A stretch of 64,000 nt of DNA from an uncultured Eubacteriales bacterium (GCA_900551325.1 URVM01000001.1:124001-188000), one strand, 5' to 3'. Shown: positions 1-8,526, counted from the first letter of the stretch. The notes: generated from the sequence alone by a model not told the origin. Numbers and translations are program-made.

Positions 1-583
1 ATTTACCAAATCCTATTGCATTAAGATAGATGTCTTTATATGAGCAAATTTCTGCTATTTTGTAGCATTTGTCGCGTTCCTCTTCTACACCCCATCTTAT
101 AGGTACCACACAACCATCTGTAAAAAGGACTATATGATTTTTATCACATACTTCATTTAAACTTGTTACAATATCTATTGCTTTTTCTAAAGGTTCTGAT
201 ATAACTGTAATGCCCTTAGCAAATAATTGTTCTTCTATAATCTCATATACTTTACCCATCTTGTAAGATAAATGATCACATTTCACTCCACTTAGAATGC
301 GATAACTCTCCTCATGCCCTGCATAGCGAATAATAGAAACATAATGATTATCTGATGCTTTCAAAGCTCTTAAAATATCCTTTACTTTTTCTTTGAGTTT
401 GGGGATTTCACTTTCCATACTTCCAGATGTATCAATTAATAAAATATGATGACTTACATTATTGGTCAGTTCTAAAAGGGGCAATAACTCATAGAATTTA
501 GCCTTCTTCTTTTCTCCCTCACTAATAAATACTTCCGATTCACCTAAATAATTAACATTTAATCCTTTTGATTTAATAATCAT
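1..583 (-). CDS. von Willebrand factor A domain protein, C-terminus beyond window edge
   Basis: The gene starts at ATG 583, behind a GGGGAG ribosome site 8 bases upstream, and runs off the left edge, so only the first 194 residues are visible. After about 45 residues comes a vWA fold opening with the metal-ion-dependent adhesion motif DTSGS at residues 51-55, and a second acidic strand ending FTDGC lies near residue 165. vWA domains bind divalent metal and mediate protein-protein contacts; intracellular TerY-like relatives occur in stress loci. No signal peptide or membrane segment is seen in the visible part, so it is probably cytosolic. A perfect LexA-type box lies 46 bases upstream, suggesting SOS induction. 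The exact family cannot be decided without the missing C-terminus. Confidence 0.85.
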   Translation of the reverse strand, partial: MIIKSKGLNVNYLGESEVFISEGEKKKAKFYELLPLLELTNNVSHHILLIDTSGSMESEIPKLKEKVKDILRALKASDNHYVSIIRYAGHEESYRILSGVKCDHLSYKMGKVYEIIEEQLFAKGITVISEPLEKAIDIVTSLNEVCDKNHIVLFTDGCVVPIRWGVEEERDKCYKIAEICSYKDIYLNAIGFGK

Positions 584-628
584 AGCTTACTCCCCTCACT
601 CTACATTGCTTTCTAATGTATATGAAGG

Positions 629-641
629 CGAACATATGTTC
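629..641 (-). promoter_or_regulatory. LexA-type SOS box upstream of the vWA gene
   Basis: CGAACATATGTTC matches the Gram-positive LexA operator (CGAAC-N4-GTTCG type) apart from the last base, and its core GAACATATGTTC is a perfect palindrome. It lies between the vWA start codon (583) and a TTGTCA hexamer at 643-648 that could be the -35 element. The -10 is not clear. LexA control is inferred. Confidence 0.6.
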
Positions 642-663
642 ATGACAAAATATAGAAAAAAGA

Positions 664-694
664 GATGTCCTAAATAGTCATTTTAGGACATCTC
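664..694 (-). terminator. Intrinsic terminator of the M23 peptidase gene
   Basis: GATGTCCTAAA and TTTAGGACATC form a long stem with a short loop. On the minus strand it is followed by a run of T, directly after the peptidase stop codon. Confidence 0.85.
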
Positions 695-700
695 TTGCTT

Positions 701-2443
701 TTAATAAATATAATTATATGGATTAATAGGTGTTCCATCTCTTCTGATTTCAAAATGTACATGATTTCCTGTTGAATTACCTGTACTTCCTACACCTGCT
801 ATATTTTGACCTTGTGATACTTTTTGTCCAACTTGTGCATAAAGGCTACTACAATGTGCGTAATAAGTTTGATAACCGTTTTGGTGGTCAATTATAATTA
901 ACTTACCAAACCCACCATTATTATAACCTGAATAAGTAACAACGCCTGATGCTGCTGCATAAATAGGTGTACCTGCTGGTGCTGCAATATCCATTCCTCT
1001 ATGGAAAACGCCCCATCTACTTCCATAAGGAGAGGAGATACGTCCTCCTCCATTTAATGGATGCATAAACATTCCTGAGTTACTACTGCTTACAGAAGAA
1101 CTCGCTGATGAAGAATTATTTTGTTTTTTAGGTTTTTCTTTTGTTCCATAGGCAATTACTTTTGTTTTTGGTTCTTTTAATACTTTTTCTGAAATAAGTT
1201 CACGACTTACTTCTTTACCATTTATTTTATGTACATCTACTGTAATTTCTTTTAAACCATCATGACCTGCTTGATAAACTTTTGTTTCGTCTTTATAAAG
1301 GTCTGAAAACTCAACATACTGTATATCTGCTGGTATTAACTCTTTAAAAGTTGCCTCTTCTGTTGTAGAGATAGAAAGAATTGGATCTGGCACTTCAAGT
1401 TTAATTACATCACCAATTTGCATACGAGTTTCATCTTCAATTTGAGGATTAATTTCTAAGATATGCTCCATAGTAGTTCCATGTGCCATCGCAATATCCC
1501 AAATATTATCCCCTTCCTTCATTTCATACTCTACAACTTCTTCTGTATTTGAAAGCAAAATATCTATTGCCTCTTGTTCATCTAAAATATCTTCTTTATT
1601 TACGTAAGTACTTCTTACCAGTACATCTTCATTAAAATCAAATATTTTTAAATCTCTTTTGATTTTTTGTCCTTCTGTTGGTTCTTCTTCAGGTTCTTCA
1701 CTTTTTTCTATAGATGCTACTTTTACTGCTGATTTTACTTCTGGCGCCTTTAAAGCCTCTGCAACTTCTAATACTTCTACTAACTCTCCCTTTTCATTAG
1801 TAGTAGTTTGTGTCTGCACGGCTTCCTCTGTTTGATTATTTTCTACTTGATTAGTTATAGCATCTTGAGTAGAGATTGGTTGTGGTGTAGCCACTTTATC
1901 TTGTTCTTTTTGTTCTTCTTTTTCCTCTTGTTTTTGTTCCTCTTTTTGTTCTTGCTCTTTTTCTTCACTATCTACATGCTGTATATCAAGCTCAACTTTT
2001 GAACCTTCTGGTAAATGAGTCTTTGCAATATATGCTAATACTTTTTCAGCCGTTTCTTGACTGTCAACTACAGCATAAGCTGTTCCATCTACAAGAATTT
2101 CATAAGCTTCTACCTCATAGCTTACATTCTCTTCTAACACTTTTGTTATTTCTTCAAGTGTTTGAATCTCTTTCTTTTTACTATTTACATGTTCTACAGT
2201 AATTTTTTCTTTTACTGCAATATCTACACCAGCTTCATTTTTAGCTTCTTTTACAGCTATTTCATAAGCAGCTTGAGCTTCTTCTTTTGTTTTAACAACT
2301 CCTACTACCTCTCCATCTACTGAAATAGCATAAGAATTGTTTTGCATACCAATAATGGCAAAGGTAAGTCCAATGACTCCAACGCCAACAATAACTTTAT
2401 AAGTGTGTTTATTTTGTTTTATATATTCTAAAAAGGCTTTCAT
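701..2443 (-). CDS. Membrane-anchored M23 peptidase with LysM and G5 domains
   Basis: This is a zinc endopeptidase expected to cut peptidoglycan cross-bridges at the cell surface. The reading frame extends upstream, but ATG 2443 (MKAFLEYIKQ) has the AAAGGA ribosome site, giving 580 residues. Order: a membrane anchor at residues 17-33; a repeated module of roughly 45 residues with the phrases SVDGEVVG and LVDGTAYA; a Glu/Gln/Lys-rich linker at 159-182; a LysM domain around 305-352; a G5-like domain around 365-435; a Ser-rich linker; and a complete M23 (LytM) domain from 460 to the end. The zinc ligands are visible as HRGMD (His481, Asp485) and HVH (His561, His563), with a catalytic-site His530 in YAH. 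Outward orientation of the C-terminus is inferred from the anchor. A monocistronic unit is likely, as a terminator follows at once. Confidence 0.92.
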   Translation of the reverse strand: MKAFLEYIKQNKHTYKVIVGVGVIGLTFAIIGMQNNSYAISVDGEVVGVVKTKEEAQAAYEIAVKEAKNEAGVDIAVKEKITVEHVNSKKKEIQTLEEITKVLEENVSYEVEAYEILVDGTAYAVVDSQETAEKVLAYIAKTHLPEGSKVELDIQHVDSEEKEQEQKEEQKQEEKEEQKEQDKVATPQPISTQDAITNQVENNQTEEAVQTQTTTNEKGELVEVLEVAEALKAPEVKSAVKVASIEKSEEPEEEPTEGQKIKRDLKIFDFNEDVLVRSTYVNKEDILDEQEAIDILLSNTEEVVEYEMKEGDNIWDIAMAHGTTMEHILEINPQIEDETRMQIGDVIKLEVPDPILSISTTEEATFKELIPADIQYVEFSDLYKDETKVYQAGHDGLKEITVDVHKINGKEVSRELISEKVLKEPKTKVIAYGTKEKPKKQNNSSSASSSVSSSNSGMFMHPLNGGGRISSPYGSRWGVFHRGMDIAAPAGTPIYAAASGVVTYSGYNNGGFGKLIIIDHQNGYQTYYAHCSSLYAQVGQKVSQGQNIAGVGSTGNSTGNHVHFEIRRDGTPINPYNYIY

Positions 2444-2610
2444 ATTCTTATATCCTTTACAAACCGAAATTATTGTATCTTTGTTAAAAAATATTACATA
2501 TTTATTACAACGTATAAATTTTAACAAAGTTTTTCCAATCTGTAAAGTGTTAGTTAAATATACTTACTACTTTCTCATAAAATAAATTATTTATCTAAAA
2601 AAGGATATTT

Positions 2611-3528
2611 CTATGCCTCTTTAACTTTCTTTAAATACTCATATGCCTCATTAATTTCAGCAATTTTTTTGTTTGCAAAACTTATATATTCTTCTGGCAT
2701 ACTTTGAGAAGCCATTTTATCTGGATGATATTCCTTAGCTAATTTACGATAAGCTTTTTTAATATCAGACATACTTGCATCTTCACTGACACCTAGCACT
2801 TGGCAGTACTTCTTAGTTAAATCTACCTGACTTTGATAGCCCGTATTACCTCTTTGTCCAGATGCTCCCTGATAGTTTCCTTGATAATAGTCATAGCTTT
2901 CTCTTATAAAAGATCTTTTAATACTAATATACTCATACTCAGAAAGACCCATTTCTGCTAAGATAAGACGAATTTGTTTATCTTCCTTATCTGTCATCTC
3001 TTTTCCATCTTGCATTGTAATGGATACAAGAAGATAGGCTACTATTAGTACAATATCACGTCTATTATAATAATCTCTTATCATTCTAGCAAAAGTTACA
3101 TACTGTTCTGGATGCTCTTTACCATAGACAAAAGCATCTGCATATTCATTAAGTTCTTCATAAGGCACACCAAAATAGCGTACTACAAACTGTTTAATAA
3201 CTGTAATTTCTTCTCTTGTTACATTGCCATCTGACTTTGCTACAATAGCTGCTAAGGCCATTATAGAGGCTATAACAGGATTTTTACCTTTAAATGCTGG
3301 ATGGTTTCTTAAATCTCCTTCAAATTTAGGATAGTTTTGTGGGATAAATGGAAAAATGAATATTAACCATGGGAAAAAGAAACCTATGATCCCCCATACA
3401 ACGGGATTTCTTCTTTTATAAAGTGCAATACCAGCTATAATAAAGGCAATAATTACTGTAAAAATAAATGAAATAATACTTATTCCAAATCCTAAAATAC
3501 CTTGTATCATACTAAGTAAGAGCTCCAT
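2611..3528 (-). CDS. Membrane-anchored TerB/DnaJ-domain protein (DjlA-like co-chaperone)
   Basis: The 305-residue protein has two N-terminal membrane segments (about residues 8-32 and 42-62), then a TerB-like helical domain (about 75-200) and a C-terminal J domain with the HPD motif at residues 268-270. This is the DjlA architecture: a membrane-tethered J protein that stimulates the ATPase of DnaK. I chose ATG 3528 because AGAGGTG lies six bases before it; the GTG three codons upstream would overlap that ribosome site. The partner DnaK is not in the window. It lies beside a vWA gene, and TerB and TerY-like vWA proteins co-occur in stress operons elsewhere, but here the two are separated by the peptidase gene. 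Confidence 0.85.
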   Translation of the reverse strand: MELLLSMIQGILGFGISIISFIFTVIIAFIIAGIALYKRRNPVVWGIIGFFFPWLIFIFPFIPQNYPKFEGDLRNHPAFKGKNPVIASIMALAAIVAKSDGNVTREEITVIKQFVVRYFGVPYEELNEYADAFVYGKEHPEQYVTFARMIRDYYNRRDIVLIVAYLLVSITMQDGKEMTDKEDKQIRLILAEMGLSEYEYISIKRSFIRESYDYYQGNYQGASGQRGNTGYQSQVDLTKKYCQVLGVSEDASMSDIKKAYRKLAKEYHPDKMASQSMPEEYISFANKKIAEINEAYEYLKKVKEA

Positions 3529-3640
3529 TTTGCTCACCTCTTCTTGTCTTAAATTTATTCATCTATATTAAAGTATTAATATACATTAGCTATTTTAACA
3601 TACCATTATCATTTGTATAAGGTATGTAGAAATTAAAAAA

Positions 3641-3663
3641 AGGTAGAACTAAAAGTTCTACCT
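3641..3663 (-). terminator. Intrinsic terminator of the cold-shock gene
   Basis: AGGTAGAACT and AGTTCTACCT form a perfect 10-bp stem with a 3-base loop. It is followed on the minus strand by seven T residues just after the csp stop codon. Confidence 0.9.
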
Positions 3664-3675
3664 TTGATTTACAAA

Positions 3676-3876
3676 TTAAAGTTTAACTACGTTTTCAGCT
3701 TGAGCGCCACGTGGTCCTTGAGTAATATCGAAGCTTACAGCTTGACCTTCTTCAAGAGTTTTGAAACCATCACCTGTGATTGCTGAGAAATGTACGAATA
3801 CATCATCACCATCTTCTCTAGCGATAAAACCAAAACCTTTTTCTGCGTTAAACCATTTAACTGTACCCTTGTTCAT
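3676..3876 (-). CDS. csp: Cold-shock protein, CspA/CspB family
   Basis: A 66-residue single cold-shock (OB-fold) domain that binds single-stranded RNA and DNA and acts as an RNA chaperone. Both nucleic-acid motifs are visible: KGFGFI (RNP1) at residues 13-18 and VFVHF (RNP2) at 26-30. It starts with MNKGTVKWFN, typical of the family, behind AGGAGG. Length is normal. It has its own strong promoter at 4017-4045, a leader of about 130 bases with a long inverted repeat, and its own terminator, so it is a stand-alone transcription unit. Cold-dependent or growth-dependent control through the leader is inferred from the family, in which long structured 5' leaders are the rule. Confidence 0.97.
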   Translation of the reverse strand: MNKGTVKWFNAEKGFGFIAREDGDDVFVHFSAITGDGFKTLEEGQAVSFDITQGPRGAQAENVVKL

Positions 3877-3917
3877 CTTGAGTACCTCCTAATAATAAAT
3901 TTGACCGTAAAATAAAA

Positions 3918-3988
3918 ACTTCACACATCATCAAAGATCATAGAGCTTAATACTAACGCATTATATAATCCCTGATCATATGTGAAGT
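3918..3988 (-). promoter_or_regulatory. Structured 5' leader of the cold-shock mRNA
   Basis: Two 16-base arms (3918-3933 and 3973-3988) match as an inverted repeat at 14 of 16 positions and would close a hairpin inside the csp leader, ending about 40 bases before the start codon. Structured leaders that refold with temperature are known for csp mRNAs. Thermosensing here is inferred. Confidence 0.5.
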
Positions 3989-4016
3989 TTATAAAATACA
4001 TAATCTTTCCTTATTT

Positions 4017-4045
4017 ACTATAACTTATTACAAAAAACTTGTCAA
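4017..4045 (-). promoter_or_regulatory. SigA-type promoter of the cold-shock gene
   Basis: A perfect -35 TTGACA (4040-4045) and a -10 TATAGT (4017-4022) are separated by exactly 17 bases on the minus strand. Predicted transcription starts near 4010, giving a leader of about 134 bases. The promoter overlaps the end of the small gene upstream by a few bases only. Confidence 0.8.
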
Positions 4046-4052
4046 GTGTGCT

Positions 4053-4250
4053 TTACTCTTCATAAAGGCCTTCTTCTAAAATTTTTCTTGCTAGAATACC
4101 TATATTTACTTCTTTTGTATCCATATAAACATCTATAACACGATCAGCTAAAGTAACTTCTACACATTCTATATGTTTACCTGTCTCATCTACAAAATTA
4201 ATAATATCATAAGTTAATATTTCTTCTTTAAGTTGTTTTAATGTAATCAT
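4053..4250 (-). CDS. Small conserved-looking hypothetical protein, 65 residues
   Basis: I do not recognise this protein. It is acidic, with mixed strands and helices by eye (MITLKQLKEEIL at the start, a C-terminal helix ARKILEEGLYEE), with no cysteine pairs, signal peptide or membrane segment. It has a good AAAGGAG ribosome site and coding-like composition, so it is probably a real cytosolic protein. It lies just before the csp promoter and diverges from the SOS-box peptide gene at 4386. Confidence 0.65.
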   Translation of the reverse strand: MITLKQLKEEILTYDIINFVDETGKHIECVEVTLADRVIDVYMDTKEVNIGILARKILEEGLYEE

Positions 4251-4320
4251 AGTGTATCTCCTTTATCTATATGCTTGTATTTATTATAACAGAAACTTTT
4301 AATAAATTCTTCAAAAAAAA

Positions 4321-4351
4321 TATAGAACATTTGTTCTATATGTAGTATAAT
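4321..4351 (+). promoter_or_regulatory. LexA-like operator overlapping a promoter
   Basis: Bases 4321-4340 form two perfect 9-base arms (TATAGAACA and TGTTCTATA) around TT, containing GAAC-N4-GTTC, the Gram-positive SOS core. A perfect -10 TATAAT follows at 4346-4351. The -35 position (4323-4328) falls inside the operator, an arrangement expected for repression. LexA binding is inferred. Confidence 0.55.
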
Positions 4352-4385
4352 ACTTTTATGAATAAGTTAAAAGGAGAGTTAAATC

Positions 4386-4505
4386 ATGAGTGTAACGGGA
4401 AATATTCGTGAAGTCTTAAAACAAATTGAACTACTAATTAAAATCTATGGCAATGCTTCGCTAACGGAAATTCAGCAATCTGTCTATAGTGTTCGCCATA
4501 AATAA
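4386..4505 (+). CDS. Small peptide of 39 residues, possibly SOS-induced
   Basis: An unrecognised short gene starting at ATG 4386 behind AAAGGAG, seven bases away, and closed by its own terminator 20 bases after the stop. The peptide starts MSVTGNIREVLKQIELLI, is predicted largely helical, and carries a basic end (VRHK). There is no hydrophobic segment long enough to span a membrane. A complete promoter-operator, ribosome site and terminator around so short a frame argue that it is genuine. By position it would be induced when LexA is cleaved. SOS-linked small proteins include cell-division inhibitors and toxins, but nothing in the sequence assigns this one. Confidence 0.6.
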   Translation: MSVTGNIREVLKQIELLIKIYGNASLTEIQQSVYSVRHK

Positions 4506-4523
4506 ATAGTTTATACATACTTA

Positions 4524-4551
4524 TAGGAGGCACTTAAATGTGCCTCCTATT
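4524..4551 (+). terminator. Terminator of the 39-residue peptide gene
   Basis: ATAGGAGGCAC and GTGCCTCCTAT form a perfect 11-bp stem with a 6-base loop, followed by a T-rich tail. The rest of the gap to 4660 holds nothing further that I can see. Confidence 0.85.
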
Positions 4552-4660
4552 CTTCTTGTTATATATATTATTCTATACTTTTAACTGGTTTTACTATTGT
4601 TTTAATATACACAAATCTGAGATTTAGAAAGCTTATATAACACACTTTAACCATTACATC

Positions 4661-6454
4661 TTATCTGTATGATGTTTTTAATGCATTTAATAGTACCTTT
4701 GGATCTTTTTTATATGGTGTTACTGGACAAATTTCTTTATCTTTTACATCAAATAAAGTATATACTGCAATACGTGCTGCACGCACTGAATATTCTTCTG
4801 TAAATACCATATCTTCTGGGATTTCTACGAATTGACTTATCATAGCAAAGTTAGTTGACCCTTCTGGTACCACTGGAGGTCTATCTGACATTTTTCTTGG
4901 TTGGAATTGAGCATCAATGTAAGGCATCATACATGGAATTACATTAATAATAGTATCCATAATATCATCTTGCTCTTTCTCAAAGTGTAAGTGATGAAGA
5001 AGTTCAATTAGAATTTCTTTTCCTGTACACTCTCTCATAGTCTTTTTCACATAATTTCCTTGTTTATTAGTATAGATACCATACCCCCAGAAAATAGTTG
5101 TATCCATAGGTTGATTTTTAAAGTGTGGCTGAGCCGCTACTACAATACTCATAAGCCAATTAGAATCTTTAAATGTCATAAGTGCTCCACTACCTGGTAT
5201 ATTACCTGAAAACTGTTCAATCTTTTTAAGCAATTTGTTTCCTTTACAAGTAACAGTAAAGCTTTCCCAGTTCGTTTCTTCTGGATAATCAAAAAATGGT
5301 GATGGATTACCTAAACGTCCTGGTTTCTTTCTTGCAACTTTTGCCCATAGTGCCCCTGATATAGGTTTTTCTGGTTCATACTGAGCCGGTGTATTAAAAT
5401 CACCCAGTCTTGCATTATCTGTCATACATCCATTAGTCATGATGCATACATCTTCTGGCCTTAGTGAAATGACTTTTTCTCCTTCATCATCTTCAATATG
5501 AATAGCATTTACAGTAATATCTTCTCCTTCAGCAAAATCAATATCTGTCACTGTAGCATTAATACTAAAATCTACACCATATCCATCTAAATAAGCTTTT
5601 AGTGGTAAAATGACAGACTCATATTGATTATAAGGTGTACGTGTTACGCCTTCTAATGTTTCAATACGTGAAAACTCAAAAATCATACGCTCCATATAAC
5701 GTTTAAATTCAAACAAGCTGGACCATTTTTGAAATGCAAAAGTAGTTTGCCACATATACCAAAAATTTGTTGTAAAGAAATGAGGTGTATGACTGAACCA
5801 TTGTTCAATAGTCATATCATCTAACTTTTCTTCTGGTGTAATCATAAGTTTGCCTAAAGCTAATCTATCTGCTTGATTAAAGCCCATACTCTTTACATCT
5901 AGAATACGCCCTTTCTTATCTATTAATCTTGCTTGAGCATGTGTTGGATGATGATGGTCAAAATTAAGTATTTCTTCTGTTACACTCATATGTGGCATAT
6001 CCAGTGAAGGAATACTTGCAAAAAGTTCCCAAAAGTTTTCATAGGTTTCTTCATTTAACATACGTCCACCACGACATACAAAACCTTGACTTTCACTTCC
6101 TGCTCCATCATTACTACCGCCTAGTATATGCATACCTTCTATAATATGAATATTTTCTCCTTTAAAGCCACAGTCGCGAATTAAATAAGCAGCTCCTGCT
6201 AAACTTCCTAGTCCTCCACCAACAAAATATACTTGTCTATCATCATGCTTATTATTAGATAGTCTAAAAGGTACTGTATTTACTTCTTTCTCTTTATAGC
6301 ATTGTTTGTCTTGCTTCATCTTAAGAACAGTAAGTGCTACTGCACCTACTGCTGTTCCTACTAACCATAATCCTTTATAACTTTTTTTAGGTGGTGCCAC
6401 ATATCTTCTTACATTCATAAATTGCCTTGTAGTTTTTCTTAAGTTTTTTTTCAT
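4661..6454 (-). CDS. ohyA: Oleate hydratase (MCRA family, FAD-dependent)
   Basis: The enzyme adds water to the cis-9 double bond of oleic and related fatty acids to give 10-hydroxy fatty acids, a way to detoxify free unsaturated fatty acids. At 597 residues it is close to the family's usual length. The FAD-binding Rossmann motif VGGGLGSLAGA is at about residues 78-88, followed by the family block GGRMLNEETYENFW near 130. Unlike many homologues it carries an extra basic N-terminus (MKKNLRKTTRQ) and a hydrophobic stretch at about residues 30-47, which could attach it to the membrane. An AGAAGG ribosome site precedes the ATG. It is transcribed alone; the neighbouring transporter gene is divergent. 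Confidence 0.93.
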   Translation of the reverse strand: MKKNLRKTTRQFMNVRRYVAPPKKSYKGLWLVGTAVGAVALTVLKMKQDKQCYKEKEVNTVPFRLSNNKHDDRQVYFVGGGLGSLAGAAYLIRDCGFKGENIHIIEGMHILGGSNDGAGSESQGFVCRGGRMLNEETYENFWELFASIPSLDMPHMSVTEEILNFDHHHPTHAQARLIDKKGRILDVKSMGFNQADRLALGKLMITPEEKLDDMTIEQWFSHTPHFFTTNFWYMWQTTFAFQKWSSLFEFKRYMERMIFEFSRIETLEGVTRTPYNQYESVILPLKAYLDGYGVDFSINATVTDIDFAEGEDITVNAIHIEDDEGEKVISLRPEDVCIMTNGCMTDNARLGDFNTPAQYEPEKPISGALWAKVARKKPGRLGNPSPFFDYPEETNWESFTVTCKGNKLLKKIEQFSGNIPGSGALMTFKDSNWLMSIVVAAQPHFKNQPMDTTIFWGYGIYTNKQGNYVKKTMRECTGKEILIELLHHLHFEKEQDDIMDTIINVIPCMMPYIDAQFQPRKMSDRPPVVPEGSTNFAMISQFVEIPEDMVFTEEYSVRAARIAVYTLFDVKDKEICPVTPYKKDPKVLLNALKTSYR

Positions 6455-6650
6455 TTTTCCAACCTTCTTTTATATGTTATGAAGTAAATTACAATTATCT
6501 ATATGTTAAACATCTTTACCTCTTTTTATTCTTAAGAGAATTACTTTTCATTTCCAGTTTAATTTGCTTATTTTTTTTATTTTTCGAGACATATTAAATA
6601 TAGATTTATTTTAAATAAGCCATTTTTTTGCTTGAAAGGAGACATTTATT

Positions 6651-7919
6651 ATGAATTTGACTCAACTTTTCGCGCTCCTTATTTTTCTTGTAGTCATTTT
6701 CTTCATTATTACTGAAAAGATCGATCGTACAGTAGCTGCTATGGGTGGTGCTCTACTTATGGTATTATTCAAAATCATCCCCTCTGATAAAATCATTGGC
6801 TATATAGATTTTAATACTATTGGTGTTTTAATAGGGATGATGCTAGTTGTATCTGTTATTAAGAACTCTGGACTTTTTGAATACATTGCAATCTTTACTG
6901 CAAAGAAAGCCAAAGGTGATGCTTGGAAAATCCTTCTTAGTTTTGCTCTTATAACAGCTTTCTTATCTGCTACATTAGATAATGTAACAACGGTTCTCCT
7001 TATTGGTCCTATGACACTTGTTATTACTCATATCCTGGAGTTAAACCCTATTCCATTTCTTATTACGGAAATTTTAGCCTCCAATATTGGTGGGACGGCA
7101 ACACTTATTGGAGACCCTCCTAATATTATGATTGGAAGTGCAGCTGGTTTAGGTTTTAATGATTTCTTAACCCATACAGGACCTGCATCTCTTGTTATTT
7201 TAATTGCTACACTTTTTATTTTATATTTCTTGTATCGTAAGCAACTCGTAGTTGATAAGGTGCATAAAGATGAAATTCTATCCCTAGATGAAAAGAAAAC
7301 TATAAAAGATAAAAGTCTTCTTATTAAAAGCTTAATTGTTATGGCCTTTATTTTATTTGGTTTTATGACACATCAAACTTTTCATCTTGAGTCTAGTACT
7401 GTAGCACTTACAGGTGCTGTAGTTCTCTTGCTTATTGGCAAACAAGATGTTGATGAAATTATAGGTGGTATTGAATGGTCAACTATTGCCTTTTTTACAG
7501 GTTTATTTGTACTTGTAGGTGGACTTGAACAGGTGGGTATTATCCATGCACTTGCCAATACACTTATTGATCTTACTGCTGGACAACCTGTTGTTACAAT
7601 GCTTGTTCTTTTATGGCTCTCAGCTATTGTCTCTTCTTTCTTAGACAATATTCCATTTGTAGCTACCCTTATTCCCCTAGTACTTACTATGGAGGCTCAA
7701 GGTATTAATGTAGGACCATTATGGTGGGCTATTTCTCTAGGTGCTTGCTTAGGTGGAAACGGTACACTCATTGGTGCCTCTGCTAACGTAGTTTTAGCTA
7801 ATATTGGAGAGAAAAATGGCTATAAACTTTCTTTTGGTAAGTACTTTAAAGTAGGATTTCCGCTTATGTTATTATCTATCGGTATAGCTACTATTTATTT
7901 GCTATTATTTTTCACATAA
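6651..7919 (+). CDS. ArsB/NhaD-type ion transporter
   Basis: A 422-residue integral membrane protein of the ion-transporter superfamily containing ArsB, NhaD, CitM and the P protein. About eleven hydrophobic segments are visible, together with the duplicated family signature: GGTATLIGDPPNIMIG near residue 155 and GGNGTLIGASANVVLA near 370, which mark the two inverted halves. Substrate cannot be read from sequence; relatives move arsenite, sodium/protons or carboxylates, and no arsR or arsC gene is nearby. ATG 6651 has AAAGGAG seven bases upstream of the spacer. It is co-transcribed with the small gene that follows after 28 bases. Confidence 0.88.
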   Translation: MNLTQLFALLIFLVVIFFIITEKIDRTVAAMGGALLMVLFKIIPSDKIIGYIDFNTIGVLIGMMLVVSVIKNSGLFEYIAIFTAKKAKGDAWKILLSFALITAFLSATLDNVTTVLLIGPMTLVITHILELNPIPFLITEILASNIGGTATLIGDPPNIMIGSAAGLGFNDFLTHTGPASLVILIATLFILYFLYRKQLVVDKVHKDEILSLDEKKTIKDKSLLIKSLIVMAFILFGFMTHQTFHLESSTVALTGAVVLLLIGKQDVDEIIGGIEWSTIAFFTGLFVLVGGLEQVGIIHALANTLIDLTAGQPVVTMLVLLWLSAIVSSFLDNIPFVATLIPLVLTMEAQGINVGPLWWAISLGACLGGNGTLIGASANVVLANIGEKNGYKLSFGKYFKVGFPLMLLSIGIATIYLLLFFT

Positions 7920-7947
7920 CTAAATTCAAAACAAGGATGTGAGCTTT

Positions 7948-8406
7948 ATGAACGTAAACACTGTAAAAGGTGATACAATTGAAGCTAGACTTCGTTGTCT
8001 AGGTGCACACGATATTCAACAAGTACAAGGTACTTTATACTTTGTCTCTTTCGATCTAGCCGGCACTGAAGTTTCTTACACTTATAATATTAATACTAAA
8101 AATAAATATTTCCTCCAACGTATTAAACCCTACCCTCTACCTGAAGGCATCTTTTCTGATGAAGAGCAGGTTGTAGAATTTATTAAACGAGATCTTAAGA
8201 AATTTAATAATGCCCATCATAGTCATAACTTTGATCATTTTATTAATGTAACTCAAATGATTCATATAACAACTAAAGAACTAGAAACATTCTTTCTTAA
8301 CTATAATGTAGATAAAGAATGCCTAGATAAGCTTTCAAATGAACTTGAGGATATTCGTAAAATCATTCATGAAGCTAAAGACCGTAGTGAACACATTATT
8401 GTATAG
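7948..8406 (+). CDS. Hypothetical protein, 152 residues, in the transporter operon
   Basis: I do not recognise a family. A GTG three codons earlier sits on the AAGGA ribosome site itself, so ATG 7948 is the likelier start. The N-terminal half is beta-rich (TLYFVSFDLAGTEVSYTYNI), the middle is histidine-rich (NNAHHSHNFDHF, near residue 97) and the C-terminus is a charged helix. No signal or membrane segment is present. The tight coupling to an ion transporter and the histidine cluster make an accessory or regulatory role, perhaps in metal binding, conceivable, but this is only inference. Confidence 0.7.
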   Translation: MNVNTVKGDTIEARLRCLGAHDIQQVQGTLYFVSFDLAGTEVSYTYNINTKNKYFLQRIKPYPLPEGIFSDEEQVVEFIKRDLKKFNNAHHSHNFDHFINVTQMIHITTKELETFFLNYNVDKECLDKLSNELEDIRKIIHEAKDRSEHIIV

Positions 8407-8430
8407 ATTCAAACATATTTTTTTATAGAA

Positions 8431-8470
8431 AAAGCTCTATCAATCTAAAATTTTAGCTTGATAGAGCTTT
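8431..8470. terminator. Bidirectional terminator between convergent genes
   Basis: AAAGCTCTATCAA and TTGATAGAGCTTT enclose a nested CTAAAATTTTAG palindrome. T runs follow on both strands, so the hairpin can end the transporter operon (plus) and the 5'-nucleotidase gene (minus). Confidence 0.85.
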
Positions 8471-8526
8471 TATAATACATTTATTTTTTAGTATAGATTT
8501 TCTATAGACATTTATAAATCTTAAGT

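Noticed and set aside
1808..2202. Phe/Leu-rich plus-strand frames opposite the M23 peptidase gene
   Set aside because: They are antisense shadows of the Glu/Lys/Gln-rich linker and lack ribosome sites.
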